A stretch of 10,703 nucleotides of DNA from Ruminobacter sp964520475 (GTDB taxonomy: Bacteria; Pseudomonadota; Gammaproteobacteria; Enterobacterales; Succinivibrionaceae). The notes under the pieces are model-generated. The model saw only the letters and a program-made list of their open reading frames with translations, had not been told where the DNA came from and ran no database searches. Numbering within the stretch: the first letter of the stretch is position 1; each line of letters opens with the position of its first letter. The stretch lies in the NCBI GenBank assembly GCA_964520475.1, contig CAZFNS010000030.1:1-10703 (forward strand), given 5' to 3'. Below are positions 1 to 7,666 of the stretch, in pieces. The translations under genes were made by a program, and so were the position numbers.

Positions 1-33
1 ACCCGCGAGTACCACTTCGCTTACGTCAAGTAA
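1..33 (+). CDS. Possible 3' end of an upstream gene (10 codons only)
   Basis: Reading frame 1 is open from the window edge and ends at TAA (31-33), giving the residues TREYHFAYVK. The stretch is too short to identify or to separate from chance; the other two forward frames are also open here. The aromatic-rich ending reads like protein, which is the only reason it is listed. If it is a gene, no terminator follows until the hairpin at 510-541. Confidence 0.2.
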   Translation, partial: TREYHFAYVK

Positions 34-67
34 CCGGACGCGGATCACGGTCCCGCGAGCGAAAGCC

Positions 68-103
68 GGAGGGACTGACAAAACAAATTGGGACAGTCCC
101 TTT
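68..103. repeat. REP-like imperfect palindrome (GGGACTG ... CAGTCCC)
   Basis: AGGGACTG at 70-77 is the exact inverse of CAGTCCCT at 94-101, with a 16-base AT-rich loop between. Two further G-T pairs (68-69 with 102-103) could extend the RNA stem to 10 pairs. No T-run follows, so it is not a terminator. Short hairpins with GGGACWGTCCC-type arms are, from general knowledge, common beside IS200-like/RAYT transposases and in dispersed intergenic repeats of several Gram-negative groups. Only one copy is visible here, so its repeat status is inferred. Confidence 0.5.
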
Positions 104-165
104 CAACAACGCCGGAAACGGCGTTTTCTGCCCTTTGGGCCGGTGGGAACGCCAAGACGAACGAG

Positions 166-438
166 ATGAAAAGACAGGTCGGACGCCTGTATAAACAAGG
201 TTCGAAAACGCTTATTTACTTTAACGCAAGGCAGTTAGAACAACATGATCGAATCGAAAAAGACATGCCGGCGTGCTTAGACCGAATTCCCGAAGCACAG
301 CAAAAGCACCCGGTATTAAGAAAGATTTTTAATATTGAGGAATTTGCTATGATGTCATTAAACAACCCGGAGCACAGGCGGGAAATCCCCCTTCCGAGCG
401 GGTCGTCGAAAAACAGAAACCCCATCCCGAAGATTTAG
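166..438 (+). pseudogene. Hypothetical 90-residue ORF; possible remnant of a PD-(D/E)XK (Rpn-type) transposase C-terminus
   Basis: An open frame from ATG 166 to TAG 436-438; it can be extended to a TTG at 88, but that runs through the hairpin at 68-103 and is unlikely. No good Shine-Dalgarno precedes the ATG. The stretch from about 166 to 360 is much richer in A/T than every neighbour, and its codons lack the G/C-ending bias of the other genes, which suggests foreign origin. The central part has the pattern 'LIYF ... IEKD ... RIPEAQQKHPVLRKIFNIEEFAMMS ', broken here by me for length. It faintly resembles the C-terminal segment of PD-(D/E)XK-family transposases, where a 'dkiP' turn is followed by 'pvfrklFeiaEiakls'. 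No catalytic PD-(D/E)XK core is present upstream, and the last 25 residues look like read-through (SGSSKNRNPIPKI). A decayed fragment is more likely than a working protein. The family assignment is a weak impression from memory. Confidence 0.35.
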
Positions 439-509
439 CATGACGACGGCGCGTCCGGGACGGCGGCGGGATGGGAACCGGAGACAAAACGCACCGGACA
501 GATTCCAAG

Positions 510-541
510 CCGCCGGCTGACAAGACAGCCGGCGGTTTTTT
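510..541 (+). terminator. Rho-independent terminator upstream of ettA
   Basis: CCGCCGGCTG (510-519) pairs with CAGCCGGCGG (526-535) around a 6-base loop and is followed by six T's (536-541). It is a canonical intrinsic terminator for whatever is transcribed from the left. A second T-run (557-563) follows a weak GGCCG palindrome and may act as backup. It insulates ettA from upstream transcription. Confidence 0.85.
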
Positions 542-611
542 CGCGCCCGGCGGCCGTTTTTTTCACATGGGCCGGGCGCTCCGCCCCCTTATGGAGCTTT
601 CCCCGCGATTA

Positions 612-620
612 TGCTAGAAT
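612..620 (+). promoter_or_regulatory. Extended -10 promoter element for ettA
   Basis: TGC followed directly by TAGAAT (615-620) is an extended -10 (TGn-TATAAT with one mismatch). The position 17 bp upstream (592-597, TGGAGC) is a poor -35, as is common with extended -10 promoters. Transcription would start near 627, giving a leader of about 30 nt. The leader contains an AGGA (648-651) six bases before the ATG. Confidence 0.55.
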
Positions 621-656
621 GTCACGGTTTTTCGGTTCACCATCCATAGGAAAAAT

Positions 657-2321
<1,665 letters not shown>

Positions 2322-2339
2322 GGCGCGGCGCGAAAACGC

Positions 2340-2373
2340 GGGGAGCGGGCCCGAGGGCCCGCTCCCCTTTTTT
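2340..2373 (+). terminator. Terminator of ettA in the convergent ettA/yigZ gap
   Basis: GGGGAGCGGGCCC (2340-2352) is exactly complementary to GGGCCCGCTCCCC (2355-2367), with a GA loop and a six-T tail (2368-2373). It lies 18 bp after the ettA stop and 7 bp before the yigZ stop, which is read from the other strand. On the minus strand the stem is followed only by GCGTTTT, so it may terminate purL-yigZ less efficiently. Confidence 0.85.
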
Positions 2374-2380
2374 GTCCTCT

Positions 2381-3019
2381 TTAAGCTTTTTCCCCGGCCC
2401 GGTCCGGGAACGCCACCCTGCCGCCGCATTTTTCCGCAAGGGCCCGGCGGAATGACTCCCACGCTTCCGCGGGGACTTCGACGGTGAGCGTCGCGGTCTC
2501 GCCGGCGCAGCGGCGCTCCCTGATCTCCGCCCCGAATTTCCCGGCCTGAAAGATCGCGGCGCCGACCAAAGAGTACGGCAGCTCGGCGGTAAGAACGCGC
2601 GTTTCGCGGTACTCCTTCACCGGGAGGATCGCGAGGACGGCGCGGACCGCGTCCTGGTAGGCCCGGATCAGCCCGCCGGTTCCGAGCAGCGTCCCCCCGA
2701 AATATCTGGTCACGACCACGCACAGTTCCCCGACCGCGGCGTGCCTCACCAGGTTGAGCATGGGCTGCCCCGCCGTGCCCTTCGGCTCGCCGTCGTCGGA
2801 ACAGCCGATCAGCGCCGAAGAACCGGCCGGGCCGCAGTTGAAGGCGTAGCAGTTGTGCCGCGCGCCCGGAAACTCGGCGCGGATCCGGGCGATGAACGCC
2901 TCGGCGCCCGCGCGGTCCGACGCCCGGCCCGCCGACGCTATGAAGCGGCTCCTTTTGACCGTGATCTCGGCCCGGCACACCCCGTCCGCCGGGAGATCGG
3001 GAACCAGCTGCTTTTCCAT
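2381..3019 (-). CDS. yigZ: YigZ/IMPACT family protein (UPF0029 plus DUF1949)
   Basis: A protein of 212 residues (E. coli YigZ is about 205). The N-terminal UPF0029/IMPACT fold carries the family marks KRSRFIA (22-28), RHNCYAF (54-60), the SDDGEPKGTAGQPML block (73-87) and VVVTRYFGGTLLGTGGL (101-117). The rest is a ferredoxin-like DUF1949 domain. The molecular function of bacterial YigZ is unsettled. Its eukaryotic relative IMPACT/YIH1 binds GCN1 and dampens GCN2 signalling, and a structural study of the bacterial protein proposed nucleic-acid or protein binding. The start is supported by AGAGG about 7 bases before the ATG. It lies 55 bp downstream of purL on the same strand with only an imperfect GC-rich hairpin and no T-run between them, so co-transcription with purL is likely. 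No residue of the core motif is missing. Confidence 0.93.
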   Translation of the reverse strand: MEKQLVPDLPADGVCRAEITVKRSRFIASAGRASDRAGAEAFIARIRAEFPGARHNCYAFNCGPAGSSALIGCSDDGEPKGTAGQPMLNLVRHAAVGELCVVVTRYFGGTLLGTGGLIRAYQDAVRAVLAILPVKEYRETRVLTAELPYSLVGAAIFQAGKFGAEIRERRCAGETATLTVEVPAEAWESFRRALAEKCGGRVAFPDRAGEKA

Positions 3020-3074
3020 AAACCGACCTCTTTACCCTTCCGCCGCGTGCCGGAGCCCCGGCGCGACCGGCGGC

Positions 3075-6000
3075 TTAACCCAGGGCCCGGCGCGCGTTCC
3101 GGAACGCCCGCATCCACGGGCTGTCCTCGCCCCACTCGTCCGGGTGCCAGCTGCAGCAGACGGTTCTCATGCAGCGCTCCGGATGCGGCATCATGACGGT
3201 GACGCGGCCGTCGGTCGTGGTCAGACCGGTGATCCCCTCGGGCGAGCCGTTGGGGTTGGCCGGGTACCGCGCTGTCACGGCGCCGCGGTTGTCCACGTAG
3301 CGCACCGCCGCGAGGCCGCTCCGCACCACCGCGTCGAGATGGGCGGCGTCCCTGAACTCGGAGCGCCCCTCGGCGTGGGACACGGCGATGGGCAGGCGCG
3401 AGCCCGCCATGTCGCCGAGGAACAGCGAGGGCGAAGGCCTGATCTCCACCAGGCTGAACCTCGCCTCGAACCTTTCGGACTCGTTGCGCACGAAGCGCGG
3501 CCAGAGCTCCGCCCCGGGGATGATGTCCTTTAAGTTCGACATCATCTGGCAGCCGTTGCAGATGCCGAGGGCGAGCGTGTCGCCGCGGGCGAAGAACGCC
3601 TCGAACTCCTCGCGGGCGCGGGGGTTGAAGAGGATCGACTTGGCCCAGCCCTCGCCGGCGCCGAGCACGTCGCCGTAGGAGAAGCCGCCGCAGGCCGCGA
3701 GCGCCTTGAAATCCTTAAGGCTGACGCGCCCGCCGATGACGTCCGACATGTGCACGTCCACGCACTCGAAGCCCGCCCGGTTGAACGAGGCGGCCATTTC
3801 GTTCTGGGAGTTGACGCCCTCCTCGCGCAGGACGGCGAGGCGCGGGGCCGCGCCCCGCGCGATGAACGGGGCGGCCGGATCCTCGGCGGGATCGAAGGAC
3901 AGGCTGACGTTCAGCCCCGGATCGTCCGCGTCGGACTTGGCCAGGAACTCGCTTTCGGCGCAGGCGGGGTTGTCGCGCAGCGCCTGCATGCGGTACGTGG
4001 TTTCGGCCCAGACGGAACGCAGGCGGGTCCTGGTCTCGTTGATTACGTCCCGGCCGTTTCTCCTGAAGATCAGGCGGTCCTCGCCGTTGGGGGCGCCGAT
4101 GGTGTAGATATTGTGCGCGAGACCGTGGCCGGAGAGGATGTTGTGGACGGCCTCCGCGTCGTCTTTCCTGACCTGGATCACCGCCCCGAGCTCCTCGTTG
4201 AACAGGACCGCGAGATCGTCCTCGCCCAGGGAGTCGACGTCGACGGTCACGCCGGTCCGCCCCGCGAAGGCCATTTCGGCCAGGGTGACGAACAGCCCGC
4301 CGTCGGACTTGTCGTGGTAGGCGATTATGAAGCCTTTCCGGCTGAGGAACTGCATCGCCTCGAAAAAGCCCTTGAGCTGCGAGGAACTGTTCACGTCGGG
4401 GGTTTCCCGGCCCAGCTGCCCGTAAACCTGCGCGAGGGCCGAGCCGCCGAGGCGGTTCCGGCCGTCGCCCAGATCGACGAACACCAGCCTGGTCTCGCCC
4501 AGATCCGTCCGCAGCTGCGGGGTCCGGGTGAGGCGCACGTCCTCGACGCGGGCGAAGGCGCTGACGATGAGGGAAAGCGGCGCGGTGACCTCGCGCTCCT
4601 CCCCGTCCTGGATCCATTTCGTCTTCATGGACATGGAGTCCTTGCCGACCGGCACCGTTATGCCGAGGGCCGGGCAGAGCTCCTCGCCCACCGCCCGGAC
4701 GGCCGCGTAGAGGCCCGCGTCCTCGCCGGGATGGCCCGCCGCGGACATCCAGTTCGCGGAAAGCTTGACCCTTTCGATGTCGCCGATATACGCGGCGGCG
4801 ATGTTCGTGAGCGCCTCGGCCACGGCCATGCGGGCGGAGGCCGCGTAGTCGAGCAGCGCGACCGGGGTCCGCTCGCCGACGGCCATCGCCTCGCCGTTGT
4901 AGGAGTCGTAGGAAGCCGCGGTCACGCCGCAGTCGGCCACCGGAACCTGCCACGGCCCGACCATCTGATCCCGGGTCACCAGACCGGTGACGGTGCGGTC
5001 GCCGATGGTGATGAGGAAGGTTTTTTCGGCCACGGCCGGCAGGCGCAGGACGCGCTCCGCGGCCTCCATGGGCGTCGCGCCCGCAAGATTGAGCTCCCGC
5101 CCGGCCGCCCGGAGGGTCCGGACGTCGCGGTGCATGCGCGGGGGCTTGCCGAGCAGGACGTCGAGGGGCAGATCGATCGGCCTGTTGCCGAAGCGCTCGT
5201 CGTTAAGCACCAGGCGGCGCTCGGCGGTGGCCGTGCCCACCACCGCGAAGGGAGCCCGCTCGCGCCGGCAGATCTTCTCGAAATCGCCCAGGCGCTCCGG
5301 GCTCACCGCGAGGACGTAGCGCTCCTGCGACTCGTTGCACCAGAGCTCGTACGGGGACATGCCCGGCTCGTCGTTGGGGATCCGGCGCAGTTCGAAGACG
5401 CCGCCGCGCCCGCCGTCGTTGACGAGTTCGGGCAGCGCGTTCGAAAGACCGCCCGCCCCGACGTCGTGGATGAAGAGGATCGGGTTGCCCGCTCCCATCT
5501 GCCAGCACGCGTCGATGACCTCCTGGCAGCGCCGCTCCATTTCGGGGTTGTCGCGCTGCACCGAGGCGAAATCGAGATCCTCGGCGGACTGGCCGCTGGT
5601 CATCGACGACGCGGCGCCCCCGCCCAGGCCGATGTTCATGGCCGGGCCGCCGAGCACGATCAGCTTCGCGCCGGCGGGGATTTCCCCCTTGCGGATATGC
5701 TCGCTCCTGATGTTGCCGATGCCGCCCGCGAGCATGATCGGCTTGTGGTAGCCGCGGATCTCGCGGCCGTTGTGGCTGTCCACGGCCGCCTCGTAGGTCC
5801 GGAAGTAGCCGCAGATGTTCGGCCGGCCGTACTCGTTGTTGAAGCCCGCCGCGCCGAGCGGCCCGTCGATCATGATGTCGAGGGCGCTGTCGATGCGGCC
5901 GGGCTTCCCGTAATCTTTTTCCCACGGCTGAACGAAGCCGGGAATGCGCAGGTTGGAGACGCTGAAGCCGCACAGGCCGGCCTTGGGCTTCGAGCCCGTG

Positions 6001-6959
6001 CCGGTGGCGCCCTCGTCGCGGATCTCGCCGCCCGAGCCGGTGGCCGCGCCCGGGTACGGGGAAATGGCCGTGGGATGGTTGTGGGTCTCGACCTTCATCA
6101 GGATCTGCACCGGCTCCTGGCGGTAGCCGTAGACGCGGGTCTCCGGATCCGGGAAGAAGCGCCCGGCGACGGATCCCTCCATCACCGCCGCGTTGTCCCG
6201 GTAGGCGCTCAGCACGTGGTCGGGGGTCTTTTCGTAAGTGTTCCTGATCATCCCGAACAGGGACTTCCCGAGCGGCGCGCCGTCGATGACCCAGTCCGCG
6301 TTGAACACCTTGTGGCGGCAGTGCTCGGAATTGGCCTGGGCGAACATGTAGAGCTCGACGTCGTTGGGGTTGCGCCCGAGCGCGGCGAAGCTTTTGACGA
6401 GATAGTCCATCTCGTCGTCCGAGAGCGCGAGCCCGAGTCCGACGTTGGCCCGCTCGAGCGCCGCGCGGCCGTGCCCGAGCACGTCCACGGACACCAGGGG
6501 CCGCGGTGCCTGCTCGGCGAAAAGGCGCTCTGCGTCGCTCAGGCTGCCGAACACGTGCTCCATCATCCGGTCGTGGATGAGGGGGGCGATCGCCGCGGCG
6601 TCGCCCGCGTCCGCGCCCGAGACGTAGTAGGCGACGCCCCGCTCGAGCCGCGCCACCCCGGTCAGGGCGCAGTTGCGCGCGATGTCGGTCGCCTTCGACG
6701 ACCACGGGGAGATCGTGCCGGGGCGGGGCGTGACCAGGTACAGGGTCCCGCGGGCCTCGCCCGCGCCGGCGCGCGGGCCGTAGGTCAGGAGTTTGGCCAG
6801 CACCGCGCGCTCCTCTTCCGTCAGGGGAGCGCTCACCTTGGCGAAATGAACGTATTCGGCGTAAACGGAATCGATCTGCAATCCCTTCTCCGCGAAGGCG
6901 GATAAAAGTTTTCTGGCGCGGAATTCGGAAAGGGCCGGGGCGCCGCGTAAAATTTCCAT
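3075..6959 (-). CDS. purL: Phosphoribosylformylglycinamidine synthase (single-chain PurL)
   Basis: Catalyses FGAR + ATP + glutamine to FGAM, the fourth step of purine synthesis, in the cytoplasm. This is the large form typical of Proteobacteria, at 1,294 residues from the chosen start (E. coli 1,295). From the N-terminus it has a PurS-like domain, an FGAR-binding linker, the duplicated AIRS-type synthetase core with KVETHNHPTAISP and ATGSGGEIRDEGATG, and a C-terminal class I glutamine amidotransferase. In that last domain the nucleophile is C1134 (GICNGCQMM), with H1259 and E1261 in MMPHPE; each is one lower than the Salmonella triad C1135/H1260/E1262. The start is MEILRGAPALS at 6959, matching the family N-terminus. 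A longer reading to an ATG at 7043 would place the start codon inside the promoter -10 box, so it is rejected. The Shine-Dalgarno is weak. It is the first gene of a probable purL-yigZ unit. All domains are intact. Confidence 0.98.
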   Translation of the reverse strand: MEILRGAPALSEFRARKLLSAFAEKGLQIDSVYAEYVHFAKVSAPLTEEERAVLAKLLTYGPRAGAGEARGTLYLVTPRPGTISPWSSKATDIARNCALTGVARLERGVAYYVSGADAGDAAAIAPLIHDRMMEHVFGSLSDAERLFAEQAPRPLVSVDVLGHGRAALERANVGLGLALSDDEMDYLVKSFAALGRNPNDVELYMFAQANSEHCRHKVFNADWVIDGAPLGKSLFGMIRNTYEKTPDHVLSAYRDNAAVMEGSVAGRFFPDPETRVYGYRQEPVQILMKVETHNHPTAISPYPGAATGSGGEIRDEGATGTGSKPKAGLCGFSVSNLRIPGFVQPWEKDYGKPGRIDSALDIMIDGPLGAAGFNNEYGRPNICGYFRTYEAAVDSHNGREIRGYHKPIMLAGGIGNIRSEHIRKGEIPAGAKLIVLGGPAMNIGLGGGAASSMTSGQSAEDLDFASVQRDNPEMERRCQEVIDACWQMGAGNPILFIHDVGAGGLSNALPELVNDGGRGGVFELRRIPNDEPGMSPYELWCNESQERYVLAVSPERLGDFEKICRRERAPFAVVGTATAERRLVLNDERFGNRPIDLPLDVLLGKPPRMHRDVRTLRAAGRELNLAGATPMEAAERVLRLPAVAEKTFLITIGDRTVTGLVTRDQMVGPWQVPVADCGVTAASYDSYNGEAMAVGERTPVALLDYAASARMAVAEALTNIAAAYIGDIERVKLSANWMSAAGHPGEDAGLYAAVRAVGEELCPALGITVPVGKDSMSMKTKWIQDGEEREVTAPLSLIVSAFARVEDVRLTRTPQLRTDLGETRLVFVDLGDGRNRLGGSALAQVYGQLGRETPDVNSSSQLKGFFEAMQFLSRKGFIIAYHDKSDGGLFVTLAEMAFAGRTGVTVDVDSLGEDDLAVLFNEELGAVIQVRKDDAEAVHNILSGHGLAHNIYTIGAPNGEDRLIFRRNGRDVINETRTRLRSVWAETTYRMQALRDNPACAESEFLAKSDADDPGLNVSLSFDPAEDPAAPFIARGAAPRLAVLREEGVNSQNEMAASFNRAGFECVDVHMSDVIGGRVSLKDFKALAACGGFSYGDVLGAGEGWAKSILFNPRAREEFEAFFARGDTLALGICNGCQMMSNLKDIIPGAELWPRFVRNESERFEARFSLVEIRPSPSLFLGDMAGSRLPIAVSHAEGRSEFRDAAHLDAVVRSGLAAVRYVDNRGAVTARYPANPNGSPEGITGLTTTDGRVTVMMPHPERCMRTVCCSWHPDEWGEDSPWMRAFRNARRALG

Positions 6960-6991
6960 AAGCTGCTCGGTGTGAATCGGGGTGGAACGAA

Positions 6992-7016
6992 CGGATCCGG
7001 GCCGGGCGCGGATCCG
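6992..7016. repeat. Two CGGATCCG palindromes in the purL leader
   Basis: The 8-bp palindrome CGGATCCG occurs at 6992-6999 and again at 7009-7016, 17 bp apart. Both lie inside the predicted 5' untranslated region of purL. In RNA they could pair with each other as an 8-bp hairpin with a 9-base GC-rich loop; in DNA they could be a paired operator. No known purine regulator consensus fits. This is visible structure without assigned function. Confidence 0.4.
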
Positions 7017-7042
7017 CGGGACAAACGGTAAAAAACAGGACA

Positions 7043-7071
7043 ATTATAGTTAAAATCCCGCCGAAAGTACA
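7043..7071 (-). promoter_or_regulatory. purL promoter (-10 TATAAT)
   Basis: On the minus strand a perfect TATAAT occupies 7048 down to 7043. The hexamer 17 bp upstream (7071-7066) is TGTACT, a 3/6 match to TTGACA, so activation or a weak basal rate is possible. Transcription would begin near 7036, giving a leader of about 77 nt before the ATG at 6959. The location supports the shorter PurL start. It is divergent from the promoter at 7121-7149. Confidence 0.5.
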
Positions 7072-7120
7072 TAGCGCGCCCCGCCCGGGGCGGCCCGCGC
7101 GCCCATTCCGCCGCACCCTG

Positions 7121-7149
7121 TTAACAAACGCGCCCGGGAGTAGTATACT
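7121..7149 (+). promoter_or_regulatory. Strong sigma-70-type promoter of the 46-residue protein gene
   Basis: TTAACA (7121-7126, 5/6) and TATACT (7144-7149, 5/6) are separated by exactly 17 bp. Transcription would start near 7156. The leader can form two compact hairpins, CGCGGCGG/CCGCCGCG (7159-7166 with 7173-7180) and CGGCG/CGCCG (7188-7192 with 7196-7200). The second ends directly at the Shine-Dalgarno. Confidence 0.7.
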
Positions 7150-7217
7150 TTGACAAACCGCGGCGGAAGGGCCCGCCGCGCCGAAACCGGCGTAACGCCG
7201 AAGGAGGGAGGGATCCC

Positions 7218-7358
7218 ATGAGAAAAGGTCTTAAACTGTCGAGGCACACGGTCAGCAGGCTCTCGCGGCACCGGAGGCCGTCCATCGCCGCCAAGCGCCG
7301 GAACCGGCAGCGCCGCCACGTCCTGTACACCATCCATTTCGAGCGTCTCGAGGGATGA
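7218..7358 (+). CDS. Small, strongly basic 46-residue protein of unknown function
   Basis: ATG 7218 to TGA 7356-7358 encodes 46 residues starting MRKGLKLSRHTVSRLSRHRR and ending HFERLEG. It has 12 Arg, 3 Lys and 4 His against only two Glu, no Cys, and no membrane segment. Such composition suits RNA, ribosome or DNA-phosphate binding, but I recognise no family. It is not bL34, bL36 or bS22 by sequence. Expression signals are unusually complete. A near-consensus promoter lies at 7121-7149, and a perfect AAGGAGG (7201-7207) sits 10 bases before the ATG. A terminator begins 4 bases after the stop. It therefore forms its own transcription unit of about 240 nt between purL (divergent) and gdhA (same strand). 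The alternative is a structured noncoding RNA, but the perfect Shine-Dalgarno in register with the ATG favours a protein. Function is unassigned. Confidence 0.7.
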   Translation: MRKGLKLSRHTVSRLSRHRRPSIAAKRRNRQRRHVLYTIHFERLEG

Positions 7359-7362
7359 TCCG

Positions 7363-7393
7363 AAGGCCGGGCCCGGACGGGGCCCGGCCTTTT
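7363..7393 (+). terminator. Terminator of the small basic protein gene
   Basis: AAGGCCGGGCCC (7363-7374) pairs perfectly with GGGCCCGGCCTT (7380-7391) around a GGACG loop. The T-run is four (7390-7393), followed by CC and more T's. The 12-bp GC-rich stem and its position just after the stop codon make it a convincing intrinsic terminator. It separates this unit from the gdhA regulatory region. Confidence 0.8.
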
Positions 7394-7417
7394 CCTTAAC
7401 CGCCCGATCGCGGGCCG

Positions 7418-7455
7418 GCTGTATAAATATTCAGATTTACGCATAATTATTCAGT
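7418..7455. promoter_or_regulatory. Tandem ARG-box-like operator upstream of gdhA
   Basis: Two 18-bp imperfect palindromes, GCTGTATAAATATTCAGA (7418-7435) and TACGCATAATTATTCAGT (7438-7455), are separated by 2 bp. Against the E. coli ARG-box core TGAATWWWWATTCA they match at 13/14 and 12/14. Known ArgR operators are pairs of 18-bp boxes with 3 bp between them, or 2 bp in the argR operator, so both sequence and spacing fit. ArgR control of gdhA is known in Pseudomonas aeruginosa. Whether this organism encodes ArgR cannot be seen. The boxes lie about 90 bp upstream of the best gdhA -35, so the mode of action is open. Confidence 0.5.
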
Positions 7456-7541
7456 GCCCCGGCGCGGTGCAAAATAAGCTCCGGCGCGATGTCCGTATAT
7501 GTAAGCGCCGTAATTTTTTGCTAAAAAGCGGTGCATATTTC

Positions 7542-7570
7542 TTGACTTTTCGCATGTTTGTAAAAATAAT
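7542..7570 (+). promoter_or_regulatory. gdhA promoter
   Basis: TTGACT (7542-7547, 5/6) and AATAAT (7565-7570, 5/6) are separated by 17 bp; an alternative -10 is TAATAT (7567-7572). Transcription would begin near 7577, giving a leader of about 90 nt that is AT-rich and ends with an AGGA (7654-7657) 9 bases before the ATG. The region 7398-7666 otherwise holds the operator pair at 7418-7455 and a 22-bp-spaced direct repeat CCGGCGCGRTG (7459-7469 and 7481-7491). Confidence 0.6.
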
Positions 7571-7666
7571 ATGCGTTGCGTGTATTTTGGTTTGATCCAG
7601 ATGATGTTGCACACAAGATTTTAGGTATTGACAGAACCAGAAAGACTAGTTGTAGGATAACAGAAT

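Noticed and set aside
88..165. A TTG start at 88 for the first ORF
   Set aside because: Translation would run through the second arm of the hairpin at 68-103, and there is no ribosome binding site; the ATG at 166 is the more sensible limit.
3750..6905. A 1,051-residue open frame on the plus strand within purL
   Set aside because: It is antisense to intact PurL and has a biased composition typical of the complementary frame; no family resemblance and no Shine-Dalgarno.
7017..7036. A PurR-box-like sequence (ACAAACGG) near the purL transcription start
   Set aside because: Only the central CAAACG half agrees with the 16-bp PurR palindrome; the other half does not, so it is within chance.
6960..7043. 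A 28-residue N-terminal extension of PurL
   Set aside because: The ATG at 7043 overlaps the -10 box, and family members start at the MEILRG position (6959).
7628..7656. A perfect TTGACA just upstream of gdhA as a second promoter
   Set aside because: No acceptable -10 lies 16-18 bp downstream (TGTAGG or GTAGGA), and transcription would start at or beyond the Shine-Dalgarno.
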